Positions 1-7,946 of a DNA stretch of 64,000 nt are shown piece by piece. The stretch is taken from positions 1,550,001-1,614,000 of the forward strand of contig NZ_CP132294.1 of NCBI RefSeq assembly GCF_030734285.1, written 5' to 3'. Position 1 is the stretch's first letter. The number at the start of each line of letters is the position of its first letter. Under the pieces are notes generated by a model. It had not been told where the DNA came from, searched no databases, and saw only the letters and a program-made list of their open reading frames with translations. A program made the translations under genes and the position numbers. The stretch is from Natronococcus sp. AD-5. Its GTDB lineage: Archaea; Halobacteriota; Halobacteria; Halobacteriales; Natrialbaceae.

Positions 1-993
1 ACCGGCGTTGCCGGGCTCACCCTCGGCGGCGGAATCGGCTGGCTGATGCGCAAGCACGGCCTCACCGTCGACAACCTGCTCTCCGCCGATGTGGTTACCG
101 CCGATGGCGAGTTCGTCCGAGCCTCGGAAGACGAGGACTCGGACCTGTTTTGGGCGTTGCGGGGAGGCGGTGGAAACTTCGGGATCGTAACCTCCTTCGA
201 GTTCGCCCTCCACCCTGTCGGTCCCACTGTACTCGCCGGCCCCGTGTTCTGGCCAGCGGACGACACCGCCGACGTGCTGTGCTTCTACCGCGACTTCGTG
301 CGGGATGCGCCCGACGAGTTGGGCACTGTCGTCAAGTTCGGGACCATCCCTCCTCTCCCGGTCGTCCCCGAGGAGCTTCACTGGCGACCCGCCGTGGCCA
401 TCAACGCCTGCCACGCGGGCCCAGTTGAGGGGGGTGAAAGCGTGCTCCGACCGCTGCGCGAACACGGCACACCGCTTCTCGACCTGGTCTCTCCCAAGCC
501 GTATGTGGCGCATCAGAGCGGGCTCGACAGCACCGTTCTCCATGGATGGCACTACTACTGGAAGTCGACCGACTTGCCCGAACTGTCCGACGACCTAATC
601 GACGTGTTCGTCAACCACGCCTTCTCGGCGGAATCACCCCGTTCGTACTCGGTGCTGTTCCATCTCGGCGGAGCAGTGAGCCGGATCGATAATGACGCCA
701 CCGCCTACACCGGTCGGCACGCGCCTCACAACATCAACATCAACGGCGTGTGGCGTCCCGACGAGGCGGAGGAGTTCGCCGAGTCGGAGATCGCGTGGGT
801 CCGTCGATTTTTGGATGCACTCGAACCGTACCGAGAGGGCGTCTACGTGAATTTCCTCGATGCCGATGACGGCACCCAACGGGTCCGTGAAGCCTACGAT
901 GAGCACACCTACCGACGGCTCGCCGAGATCAAGGCCGAATACGACCCCGACAACGTGTTTCACCTCAACCAGAACATCGAGCCGACAGGCTGA
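1..993 (+). CDS. FAD-linked oxidoreductase, berberine-bridge type (5' partial)
   Basis: The reading frame is open from the first base, so the N-terminus lies outside the window; 330 residues are visible. It starts in the glycine-rich FAD-binding core (TLGGGIGWLMRKHG) and continues with GGGGNFGIVTSFEF, both typical of PCMH/FAD_binding_4 oxidases. The last 45 residues (YVNFLDADDG through YDPDNVFHLNQNI) match the BBE domain, whose DPxNxF motif closes these proteins. The family oxidises sugars, alcohols or alkaloid-like substrates using bicovalently or covalently bound FAD. The substrate cannot be read from sequence, and the His/Cys flavin attachment sites would be in the missing part. No downstream partner is close. 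Confidence 0.88.
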   Translation, partial: TGVAGLTLGGGIGWLMRKHGLTVDNLLSADVVTADGEFVRASEDEDSDLFWALRGGGGNFGIVTSFEFALHPVGPTVLAGPVFWPADDTADVLCFYRDFVRDAPDELGTVVKFGTIPPLPVVPEELHWRPAVAINACHAGPVEGGESVLRPLREHGTPLLDLVSPKPYVAHQSGLDSTVLHGWHYYWKSTDLPELSDDLIDVFVNHAFSAESPRSYSVLFHLGGAVSRIDNDATAYTGRHAPHNININGVWRPDEAEEFAESEIAWVRRFLDALEPYREGVYVNFLDADDGTQRVREAYDEHTYRRLAEIKAEYDPDNVFHLNQNIEPTG

Positions 994-1308
994 AGGTTCT
1001 TGTCCGAGCTAGCTCACAGCCTTTCGCACCCCATACTGCATTCCTTCAAGTGGCCGTCACAGAAGGGTTTACACACTCCGACGCTGTCTCGCGGTCGATG
1101 TCCGCGTAATCGGCTTCTTTAAGGTAAAGGTGGAAATATTAATCGCCTGATTGGATGCAGAATACGCTAGTCGTTAACATGAATCGCGACAAGTATTCTG
1201 TGACGGGCTCATATCTGTCACCGACCCACCGACGAAGGAAAGCGCAACTACCGGAAGAAAATCGTCGTGCTATATTCTACGTGCAGGCCTTCAGAAGTCC
1301 GTTTTCGA
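994..1308. other. Intergenic region, no gene seen
   Basis: This 315-nt stretch separates the convergent oxidoreductase and chorismate mutase genes. It is more AT-rich than its surroundings near 1120-1200. A short open frame begins around 1155 but has no homology I recognise, is rich in Arg/Ser as expected for a shadow frame, and runs into the chorismate mutase gene. I see no terminator hairpin or RNA gene. Confidence 0.5.
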
Positions 1309-1635
1309 CTACCGGTTGCTCCTTTGCTCCACTTTGTTCAGTTCGATCAGCAGCCGGAAGATCGCTTTCACGAGATTCGCGTCGACGTCGAACTGCTCCG
1401 CGTTTCGCCCCGCACGCTCCATCACCTGTTCCTCCTGTTTCTCGTCGGTCGTCGGCAACCCCTTCTCGCCTTTGACCGCCGCGATCGTATCCGCGACGTA
1501 GGTGCGCTGGGCGATCAGTTCGACGATCTCGCGGTCGATCGTCTGAATCTCCTCGCGCAGTTCCTCGAGGTTCATCTCTTCGGGTACTCGGTCCGTCGTG
1601 TCGCTGCCGTCCGTCGTGTTCTCGTCTGCTGTCAT
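1309..1635 (-). CDS. Chorismate mutase, AroQ class
   Basis: This 108-residue protein would convert chorismate to prephenate, the first committed step to phenylalanine and tyrosine, in the cytoplasm. An acidic disordered tail of about 20 residues precedes the AroQ helical core: LEELREEIQTIDREIVELIAQR, then VADTIAAVKGEKGLP, and finally an IFRLLIELNKVEQR helix. The arginines and lysine in these helices are the usual chorismate-carboxylate ligands. The ATG overlaps the stop of the upstream shikimate kinase gene by 4 nt (ATGA), so the two are translationally coupled. That arrangement is common in haloarchaea and puts both aromatic-pathway steps in one transcript. Confidence 0.93.
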   Translation of the reverse strand: MTADENTTDGSDTTDRVPEEMNLEELREEIQTIDREIVELIAQRTYVADTIAAVKGEKGLPTTDEKQEEQVMERAGRNAEQFDVDANLVKAIFRLLIELNKVEQRSNR

Positions 1636-2504
1636 GTCGTTCGTGTTCCGTCGGTTCGCGTCGTCAGTAATCGTGTCGTTCCGTCGCGGTCGTTCCACCG
1701 ATCCCGTACTCCCTCGAGCGTCGCCCGGTCGCCGACGGCGACGTAGCTCGGCCCCGTTCCCGAGAGCGAGACGCCGGTCACGTCGGGCAGGGCCTCGAGC
1801 ATCGGTCCCGTCGGGAACTCGAGCGCGCCGCAGAAGGCGAAGCCGTTGACCGTCATCGCCTCGCCGTAGCGCCCTTCGAGCGCGAGTTCCTCGACGAGTT
1901 CGGCCATCGGCGCGATCCGCTTGCAGGCGGCGACGTCGGCGTCGGCGCTGTAGGCCTGCTCCGGCGGCGTGTAGACGAGCGCATTCCACTCGATCGGTTC
2001 GCGGGCGAGCAGTTCGTCGCTGGTATTGTCGGTGACGGTGACGCCGCCGAGCATGCTCGCGCTGGCGTCGTCGAACGCGCCCGTCGCCGTCACGCCCGCC
2101 TCGCGGGCCGCCCGGACGCCGAGGCGGCAGGCCTCGATGCGTTCCACGGCGTCGCGAATCTCGAGGGCGTCGAGCGTCGCGAGCACCGTGGCGTTGGCCG
2201 CGGCGCTGGAACTCTTCAGTCCGGCGGCCATCGGGACGTCGCTGTCCGTCGTCACGCGAGCGCCGACGTCGGTCGACGTCAGCCCCGCCGTCGCTGCGTA
2301 CTCGTCGATCGTCAGCGCCGCACATCGCTCGATGAGCGTGGCGTCGGCCTCCGGTCGGCCCGCGATGGTTCCGTCGACCTCGCCGTCGGTCGTGAGTTCG
2401 ACGGTTGCGGTCGTCTCGAGGTCGATCGCGAACGCCGATCCGCGGCCGGTCGCCAGTGCGTTCAACACCGTTCCGGCCGCCGGAGCTACGGCCCGGCCAT
2501 CCAT
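1632..2504 (-). CDS. aroK: Archaeal shikimate kinase (GHMP family)
   Basis: This 290-residue protein phosphorylates shikimate to shikimate 3-phosphate. It is the archaeal GHMP-kinase type, unrelated to bacterial AroK. The signature P-loop-like motif is visible as PMAAGLKSSSAAANA (about residues 90-105). A glycine-rich LSGTGPSYVAVG motif lies near residues 245-257, and SASMLGG falls in the middle. Length fits the family (270-300). It is the first gene of a two-gene unit with chorismate mutase. The start is the first Met of the frame, followed at once by conserved MDGRAVAPAAGTVLNA. Confidence 0.94.
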   Translation of the reverse strand: MDGRAVAPAAGTVLNALATGRGSAFAIDLETTATVELTTDGEVDGTIAGRPEADATLIERCAALTIDEYAATAGLTSTDVGARVTTDSDVPMAAGLKSSSAAANATVLATLDALEIRDAVERIEACRLGVRAAREAGVTATGAFDDASASMLGGVTVTDNTSDELLAREPIEWNALVYTPPEQAYSADADVAACKRIAPMAELVEELALEGRYGEAMTVNGFAFCGALEFPTGPMLEALPDVTGVSLSGTGPSYVAVGDRATLEGVRDRWNDRDGTTRLLTTRTDGTRTT

Positions 2505-2646
2505 ACCGTTCTCTCTATCGCGGTGTCTATTTACGGCTGGCGGTCACGGCGAGTAGTGGGTTATCCGCGTCGGACGCGGAAATCAGTCAGCGAGCGGCGA
2601 CCGGCGGAGCACACCGTTTTTCTCCGCGCCGTTCGAATCGATACGC

Positions 2647-3078
2647 ATGAGCCAACGCAGCAACGTCGCACCCAGCACGATCGGCGTCGACCTCGTGGAG
2701 GGCGGCGTCGTCGTCCAGTACCTCGACGGCCGGGACGTGTTCTACCACGGGCCGCCGACGCCGGTCGAGGGCGCGGTGAAGACGCCGCCCGGAAAGGAGG
2801 TCCACGTTCTCGTCACCGACCCCGACGGCGTCGAGGGCGTCATGACCTACGTCAACGACCGCAACACGCACGACGACATCCTCGAGTCGACCGGCGTCGG
2901 CCGCGTGATGCTCGAAGGCGACGACGAGGAAGAGCTGTTCCCGGGCGTGACCGTCTCGACGGCGGCGTACTCGATCCGCGTCGAGGCCGACCTCTCGGCG
3001 GTCGACGGCCGCGTCTTCGTCTTCGCGGAGGACGAGATGAGCGAACACGCCTACGAGCTCGTCGACGAGGCCGACTGA
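2647..3078 (+). CDS. Conserved haloarchaeal protein (DUF5796-like)
   Basis: A 143-residue acidic protein with beta-rich pattern and no signal or membrane segment. Recognisable stretches are TIGVDLVEGGVVVQYLDG, VYHGPPTPV-like HGPPTPVEGAVKTPPGKE and VTDPDGVEGVMTYVNDRN. I associate this with the haloarchaeal family DUF5796, from memory only; its biochemical role is unknown. It overlaps the next gene by one base (TGATG) and is divergent from shikimate kinase, with 142 nt between them that hold both promoters. Confidence 0.8.
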   Translation: MSQRSNVAPSTIGVDLVEGGVVVQYLDGRDVFYHGPPTPVEGAVKTPPGKEVHVLVTDPDGVEGVMTYVNDRNTHDDILESTGVGRVMLEGDDEEELFPGVTVSTAAYSIRVEADLSAVDGRVFVFAEDEMSEHAYELVDEAD

Positions 3079-3323
3079 TGCCGTTGCGAAAGCCCTGGCG
3101 CGACCTCGACCGGAACGCGGTCGCGCGCGCACCCGACCGACCCGGCGTCTACGAACTCGGCGACGGCTCGGGAACGGTTCTGTCGGTCGATCACGGGGTG
3201 TTGCGCGACGAACTCAAGACCGCGCTGGCCTACGGAGACGGCGAGCGCGTCCGCTGGACGGAGACGCACACCCTGGATCGGGCTCGAGAACTCGCTACCG
3301 ACCACCGCGACCGGCTCGAGTAG
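3078..3323 (+). CDS. Small conserved haloarchaeal protein (DUF7508-like)
   Basis: An 81-residue soluble protein whose ATG shares a base with the stop of the preceding gene, indicating translational coupling. It opens with MPLRKPWRDLDRNAV and contains RPGVYELGDGSGTVLSVDHG, reminiscent of the start of a GIY-YIG-like fold (PGVYEL) but far too short for a nuclease and without the catalytic Arg/Glu pattern. I think it belongs to a haloarchaeal DUF (DUF7508), with no known function. It probably acts with the upstream DUF5796-like protein. Confidence 0.72.
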   Translation: MPLRKPWRDLDRNAVARAPDRPGVYELGDGSGTVLSVDHGVLRDELKTALAYGDGERVRWTETHTLDRARELATDHRDRLE

Positions 3324-3342
3324 CACGGCCGTTCGCCCGCGT

Positions 3343-3477
3343 TCACTGGATGTAGGATGGATCGCTTCCGTCGCAGTGTCGCTCGTGTTCGGTGGCGTCG
3401 GACTTCTCGTCGAAGAGGAGTCCGCAAGTCTCGCACTCGTACCAGGTGGCGTCGTCCCGTTCGGTCTGGACCACCAT
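3343..3477 (-). CDS. Small one-zinc-finger protein (DUF7128-like)
   Basis: A 44-residue protein with one C-x2-C...H-x4-H-x-x-C cluster (YECETCGLLF, then EHERHCDG), i.e. a C2H2-like finger. It starts MVVQTERDDATWYECE. Very small zinc-finger proteins of this kind are abundant in haloarchaea and are often conserved, usually without known role. It lies between the convergent DUF7508-like gene and the divergent cdc48 gene (109 nt away), so it must carry its own promoter in that gap. Nucleic-acid or protein binding is inferred only from the finger. Confidence 0.75.
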   Translation of the reverse strand: MVVQTERDDATWYECETCGLLFDEKSDATEHERHCDGSDPSYIQ

Positions 3478-3586
3478 GGCAAACGGTGGGATGCGGAGAC
3501 CCAAATGCGTTTCTCCGGCAGCGGCCGAAGGACGTCGCGTCGGCTCGAGGGCAATTCTCAAGACCGCTGGCCGGAAAGAACTCCGT

Positions 3587-5800
3587 ATGAGTGGGTCGGA
3601 TGCGAACGGAGTTCGCCTATCGGTTCGAGCCGCGGAAAAGCGCGACGCGGGTCGCGGCGTCGCGCGCATCCCGGAGCGGGCGCGGCGCCAGCTGGGCGTG
3701 TTGAGCGGCGACACCGTCGTGATCGAGGGCTCGAAGACGACGGTCGCGAAGATGTGGCCGGCCGATCCGTCGGTCCCGGAGACCGTCGTCCAGATCGACG
3801 GCGATACCCGCGCGAACGCCGGCGTTCACGTCGGCGACTCGGTTACCGTCAGGCCGAAAGACACGTCGACGATCCGGGAGGCCGAGCGAGTGACGCTCGC
3901 GCCGCCCCCATCGCTCGCCGCGAGCGAACGGCAAGTCGCCGAGCGAAACGCCGCCCAGAAGCTCCGAAATCGGCCGGTCCGATCCGGCGAACAGATCCGG
4001 ATCGAGGGCGTCAGCCAGGACCCGTTCAGCGTCGTCGACACCACCCCGGACGGCGACGTGCGGATCACCAGTACGACGACGGTCCGGATCGCCGACCCCG
4101 AGGCCCGGACGAGCGGTGACGACGGATCGAGCGCTCGGTCGTCCGCCTCCGCGTCCGGCACGAGCGCCGGCGGAGACGCCGATCCGGACGCCGTCGTCGA
4201 ACCCGAGCAGACCGCCGGACCGACCTACGAGGACATCGGGGGCCTGGACGAGGAACTCGAGCAGGTCCGCGAGATGATCGAGCTTCCGCTGTCGGAGCCG
4301 GAGCTGTTCCGGCGACTCGGCGTCGAACCGCCCTCGGGCGTCCTGCTCTACGGCCCGCCGGGGACGGGCAAGACGCTGATCGCCCGCGCCGTCGCGAACG
4401 AGGTCGACGCCTCCTTCGAGACGATCTCCGGCCCGGAGATCATGTCGAAGTACAAGGGCGAGTCCGAGGAGCAACTCCGCGAGGTGTTCGACCGGGCCCG
4501 GGAGAACGCCCCGTCGATCATCTTTTTCGACGAGATCGACTCCATCGCCGGCGCCCGCGGTGACGACAGCGACGCCGAGAACCGCATCGTCGGCCAGCTG
4601 CTGACGCTGATGGACGGTCTCGACGCTCGCGGCGAAGTGATCGTCATCGGCGCGACTAACCGCGTCGACGTCATCGACCCCGCGCTGCGCCGCGGCGGCC
4701 GGTTCGACCGCGAGATTCAGATCGGCGTCCCGGACAAGGAGGGCCGCAAGGAGATTCTCGAGGTCCACACCCGCGGGATGCCCCTCGCGGACGACGTAAG
4801 CGTCGAGACGATCGCCCGGCGGACTCACGGCTTCGTCGGCGCGGATCTCGACGCCGTCGCGAGCGAGGCTGCGATGGCCGCGATCCGGGAGCGGCCGACC
4901 GAGGCCGACGACCGGGAGGAGTGGAACCGCGATCCGAAGGTCACCAGGGCCCACTTCGACACCGCGCTCGCGTCCGTCGAACCCTCGGCGATGCGGGAGT
5001 ACGTCGCGGAGTCACCAGGGATCGACTTCTCGGACGTCGGCGGACTCGAGGACGCCAAGGCCACGCTTCGGGAATCGGTCGAGTGGCCGCTCACCTACGA
5101 TCGGCTCTTCGAGGAGACGAACACCGAGCCGCCCTCCGGCGTGTTGCTGTACGGTCCGCCGGGCACGGGCAAGACGCTCCTCGCCCGCGCGCTCGCCGGG
5201 GAGACGGACGTCAACTTCGTGCGGGTCGACGGGCCCGAGATCGTCGACCGCTACGTCGGCGAGAGCGAGAAGGCGATCCGGAAGGTGTTCGAGCGCGCCC
5301 GCCAGGCCGCCCCGTCGATCGTCTTCTTCGACGAGATCGACGCCATCACGGCCGCCCGCGGCGAGGGCCACGAGGTGACCGAGCGCGTCGTCTCGCAGCT
5401 GCTGACCGAACTCGACGGGATGCGGGAGAATCCGAACCTCGTCGTGCTAGCCGCGACGAACCGCAAGGACCAGATCGACCCCGCTCTGCTCCGGCCCGGC
5501 CGCCTCGACACCCACGTCCTCGTCGGCGAACCGGACCTCGAGGCCCGCGAGAAGATTCTCGAGGTCCACACCCGCGGGAAGCCCCTGGCCGACGACGTGG
5601 ACGTCGCCGACCTCGCGGCCGAACTCGAGGGCTACACCGGCGCGGATCTCGAGGCGCTCGTCCGAACGGCCTCCATGAAGGCGATCCGCGAGGTCGCGAA
5701 CGCCTACGAGCCCGAGGAAGCGAACGAGCGGGCGGACGAGGTCCTGATCGAGCGGCGGCACCTCGAGAAAGCGCGCGAGAAGGTGGATGCCTCCGGCTGA
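3587..5800 (+). CDS. AAA+ ATPase of the Cdc48/VAT family, tandem AAA domains
   Basis: A 737-residue ATPase that would unfold or extract protein substrates, feeding the proteasome. Order of domains: double-psi barrel N-domain (about residues 10-170, with [12 protein letters not shown] and SGDTVVIEG), an unusual Ser/Gly/Asp-rich linker (about 172-215), D1 and D2. Both AAA modules have Walker A GPPGTGKT (near 255 and 522) and Walker B (IIFFDEID near 310; IVFFDEID near 577), sensor-1 Asn and GGRFDRE / PGRLDTH arginine regions. The start chosen is the ATG just before [10 protein letters not shown]; an upstream in-frame extension overlaps the zinc-finger gene and looks non-coding. The N-domain is divergent from canonical haloarchaeal Cdc48, so this is probably a paralogue. 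Confidence 0.95.
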   Translation: MSGSDANGVRLSVRAAEKRDAGRGVARIPERARRQLGVLSGDTVVIEGSKTTVAKMWPADPSVPETVVQIDGDTRANAGVHVGDSVTVRPKDTSTIREAERVTLAPPPSLAASERQVAERNAAQKLRNRPVRSGEQIRIEGVSQDPFSVVDTTPDGDVRITSTTTVRIADPEARTSGDDGSSARSSASASGTSAGGDADPDAVVEPEQTAGPTYEDIGGLDEELEQVREMIELPLSEPELFRRLGVEPPSGVLLYGPPGTGKTLIARAVANEVDASFETISGPEIMSKYKGESEEQLREVFDRARENAPSIIFFDEIDSIAGARGDDSDAENRIVGQLLTLMDGLDARGEVIVIGATNRVDVIDPALRRGGRFDREIQIGVPDKEGRKEILEVHTRGMPLADDVSVETIARRTHGFVGADLDAVASEAAMAAIRERPTEADDREEWNRDPKVTRAHFDTALASVEPSAMREYVAESPGIDFSDVGGLEDAKATLRESVEWPLTYDRLFEETNTEPPSGVLLYGPPGTGKTLLARALAGETDVNFVRVDGPEIVDRYVGESEKAIRKVFERARQAAPSIVFFDEIDAITAARGEGHEVTERVVSQLLTELDGMRENPNLVVLAATNRKDQIDPALLRPGRLDTHVLVGEPDLEAREKILEVHTRGKPLADDVDVADLAAELEGYTGADLEALVRTASMKAIREVANAYEPEEANERADEVLIERRHLEKAREKVDASG

Positions 5801-6009
5801 GTTCTCGGTTCAGTTCCGTCGTTACGCGGCGTTCGAGACCGCGGTATAGGTACGAACGGCGTTCCGTCGTTTAGAGCGTGCTTATCGATCGTCGAAGGGC
5901 GCGAAAGTTGCTACAGGATGATAGTACGCCAGCACTTCGTTCACGACCTATAAATTAAGAACCGGATACTCTCGATAATAATTTACACCGTTGTGTGGAA
6001 CCACGGAGC

Positions 6010-7095
6010 ATGAATAATTCGTCCTCCTCCTCTGGTGATTCACCCTCCTGCAGCTCCGAGTCGTCCGGATCGAACGCTGTCGGCGTCACGCGCTCGGAAC
6101 CGACCGCGACGCGACGACGACATCTCGCGATAACTGCGGGCGTCGGTCTCATCGCGACCACCGGCGGGTGTTTGTTCATCGATTCCGACGAATCGATAGC
6201 GGAGTCCGGAACGCCGGGGCAAACCGCGAGGATACCGGACGACTCGGAGACCGTCGACGACCTTCCGCTGTTCGACGCTCACACGCACGTCGTCCCGACG
6301 AAAGCCCGAGGTCGCGACCCGCTTTCCGCCGACGAACTCGTCGACCGGATGGACGACCACGGCGTCGATCGTGCGGTCGTCCTCGCGTTCGACTCTCCCG
6401 AGAGCTATCCGGTCCAAGCGCCGAGCTGGTGGGTGCTCGAGGAGACCGACGCCTATCCCGACCGACTCGTCCCCTTCTGCACGATCGACCCGCGCACCCT
6501 GATCTACGGGACGGACACCGCCGACGAACTCCTCGAGCGCTACGTCGAGCGCGGCGCTCGCGGGTTCGGCGAACTGAAAGTCGGGATGGCCGTCGACGAC
6601 GAGCGCCTCGAGACGCTGTACGAGCGCTGTGCCGACTACGAGTTGCCGATCCTCTTTCACACCGATCGGCAGATGATGACGGACGAGGTCGGTCTCCCGC
6701 GCCTCGAGAACGTGCTGGCCTCGTACCCGGAGGTCGATTTCGTCGCCCACGCCCACGGGTGGTGGGCACACATCTCCGCTGACGTCGAGCCGGAGGATCG
6801 CGGCCGTCTCCCGGAGGGATCGATCGAATCTCCCGGCCGCGTTTCGGAACTGCTCGCGGAGTACGACAACATCTACGGTGACGTCTCTACGCTGGCGGGA
6901 TGGAACGCGCTCACCCGCGACGAAGCGTACGGGCAAGCGTTTCTCGAGTCGCACCACGACCAGCTCGTTTTCGGGAGCGACTATCTCTTTCCCGGACAGG
7001 ACGTTCCGCAGTTCGACCTGTTCGAGCGGTTCGAGCTCGAGCTCGACGCGTGGGCGAACGTTCGGTATCGCAATCTCGAGGGGCTGCTTCGCTGA
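6010..7095 (+). CDS. Exported amidohydrolase (COG2159-like), probable Tat lipoprotein
   Basis: A 361-residue predicted metal-dependent hydrolase or decarboxylase of the amidohydrolase superfamily. The N-terminus has a Tat motif (RRRHLAI) and hydrophobic segment ending in a lipobox-like TTGGC, so the mature protein is likely anchored outside the membrane via Cys near residue 55. Metal ligands visible: DAHTHV (HxH), a His in LFHTDRQM, His residues in AHAHGWW and the Asp in FGSDYLF. A GTG 15 nt upstream is an alternative start; ATG at 6010 fits the Tat signal. A TATA element (tataaatta) sits about 55 nt upstream. Substrate unknown; most family relatives are cytosolic. Confidence 0.85.
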   Translation: MNNSSSSSGDSPSCSSESSGSNAVGVTRSEPTATRRRHLAITAGVGLIATTGGCLFIDSDESIAESGTPGQTARIPDDSETVDDLPLFDAHTHVVPTKARGRDPLSADELVDRMDDHGVDRAVVLAFDSPESYPVQAPSWWVLEETDAYPDRLVPFCTIDPRTLIYGTDTADELLERYVERGARGFGELKVGMAVDDERLETLYERCADYELPILFHTDRQMMTDEVGLPRLENVLASYPEVDFVAHAHGWWAHISADVEPEDRGRLPEGSIESPGRVSELLAEYDNIYGDVSTLAGWNALTRDEAYGQAFLESHHDQLVFGSDYLFPGQDVPQFDLFERFELELDAWANVRYRNLEGLLR

Positions 7096-7134
7096 AGCGG
7101 CATCCGAAACGACTCTCGGTATCCGGAATCGCCG

Positions 7135-7884
7135 TCACGACGCGCCGGTTGCGGTATCGTCGGACTCGCTCGAGGGCGAGTCTCCGAGTCCCGCATCGAG
7201 CAGCGAATCCTCGGTCGCTGACTCGAGCACGACCGTCTCGCCGGCGGTCGTCGAATCGCCCTTCGCGACGGCGACGTCCTTGAGGTCGACGCTGGGCGGA
7301 AAGAGCAGGTCGACGCGGCTTCCGAAGGCGATGTGACCGAGCCGTTGCCCGCGCTCGAGCTCCTCGTCGGGTTCGACGTAGGGAAAGATCCGGCGGGCGA
7401 ACGCGCCGGCGATGAACGTGACGGTCGCCGGCGCCGTCGTCGGTCCGACCGGGTCCGTCTCGTCGCTCGAGCCGTCGCCGACCGCCAGGTCGGGAAGGTG
7501 CGGCGAGTCGGTCTCGAACTCGACGTGGACGCGTTCGTTGCGGTCCGACTCCTTCGAGAACGCGGGGCGATTCGCCCCGGGGACGTGCTCGACGTCGGTG
7601 ACCGTACCCGCGAACGGCGCGCGGACGACGTGGACGTGCCAGACGTTCATGAAGATCCCGAGGCGGACCCGCTCGCCCTCCTCGCGGAGGACCGAGACGT
7701 TCCCGTCGGCGGGCGAGACGACGCCGCTCGGCGGCGGGGTCCGGTCCGGATCGCGGAAGAACGCGAGCGCCGCGGCCCCGACGACGAGTGCGACGAAGCT
7801 GGCTGCGACGCTGTAGAGCAGCGCGAACGGCGCCGCCAACAGGGGGACGATGGCGTACTTCCAGGCCCCCGGAGCGAAGTTCAT
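7135..7884 (-). CDS. asd: Archaetidylserine decarboxylase (phosphatidylserine decarboxylase family)
   Basis: A roughly 249-residue membrane-associated enzyme converting archaetidylserine to archaetidylethanolamine. After a hydrophobic N-terminus (about residues 8-45) come FFRDPDRTPP and VSPADGNV, the Psd core, then MNVWHVHVVRAP and the self-cleavage region HIAFGSRVDLLFP, in which the Ser after Gly becomes the pyruvoyl group (family knowledge). The C-terminal 35 residues are a Ser/Asp-rich tail. Two possible starts, at 7896 and 7884; the second (MNFAPGAW) resembles family members. It follows the Lhr helicase gene after 62 nt on the same strand. Confidence 0.9.
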   Translation of the reverse strand: MNFAPGAWKYAIVPLLAAPFALLYSVAASFVALVVGAAALAFFRDPDRTPPPSGVVSPADGNVSVLREEGERVRLGIFMNVWHVHVVRAPFAGTVTDVEHVPGANRPAFSKESDRNERVHVEFETDSPHLPDLAVGDGSSDETDPVGPTTAPATVTFIAGAFARRIFPYVEPDEELERGQRLGHIAFGSRVDLLFPPSVDLKDVAVAKGDSTTAGETVVLESATEDSLLDAGLGDSPSSESDDTATGAS

Positions 7885-7946
7885 GTGCAAAGCCATGCGA
7901 GCGAGTCGTATGGCCGTTACGATGAACGCGAACGGGACGCGGCCGG

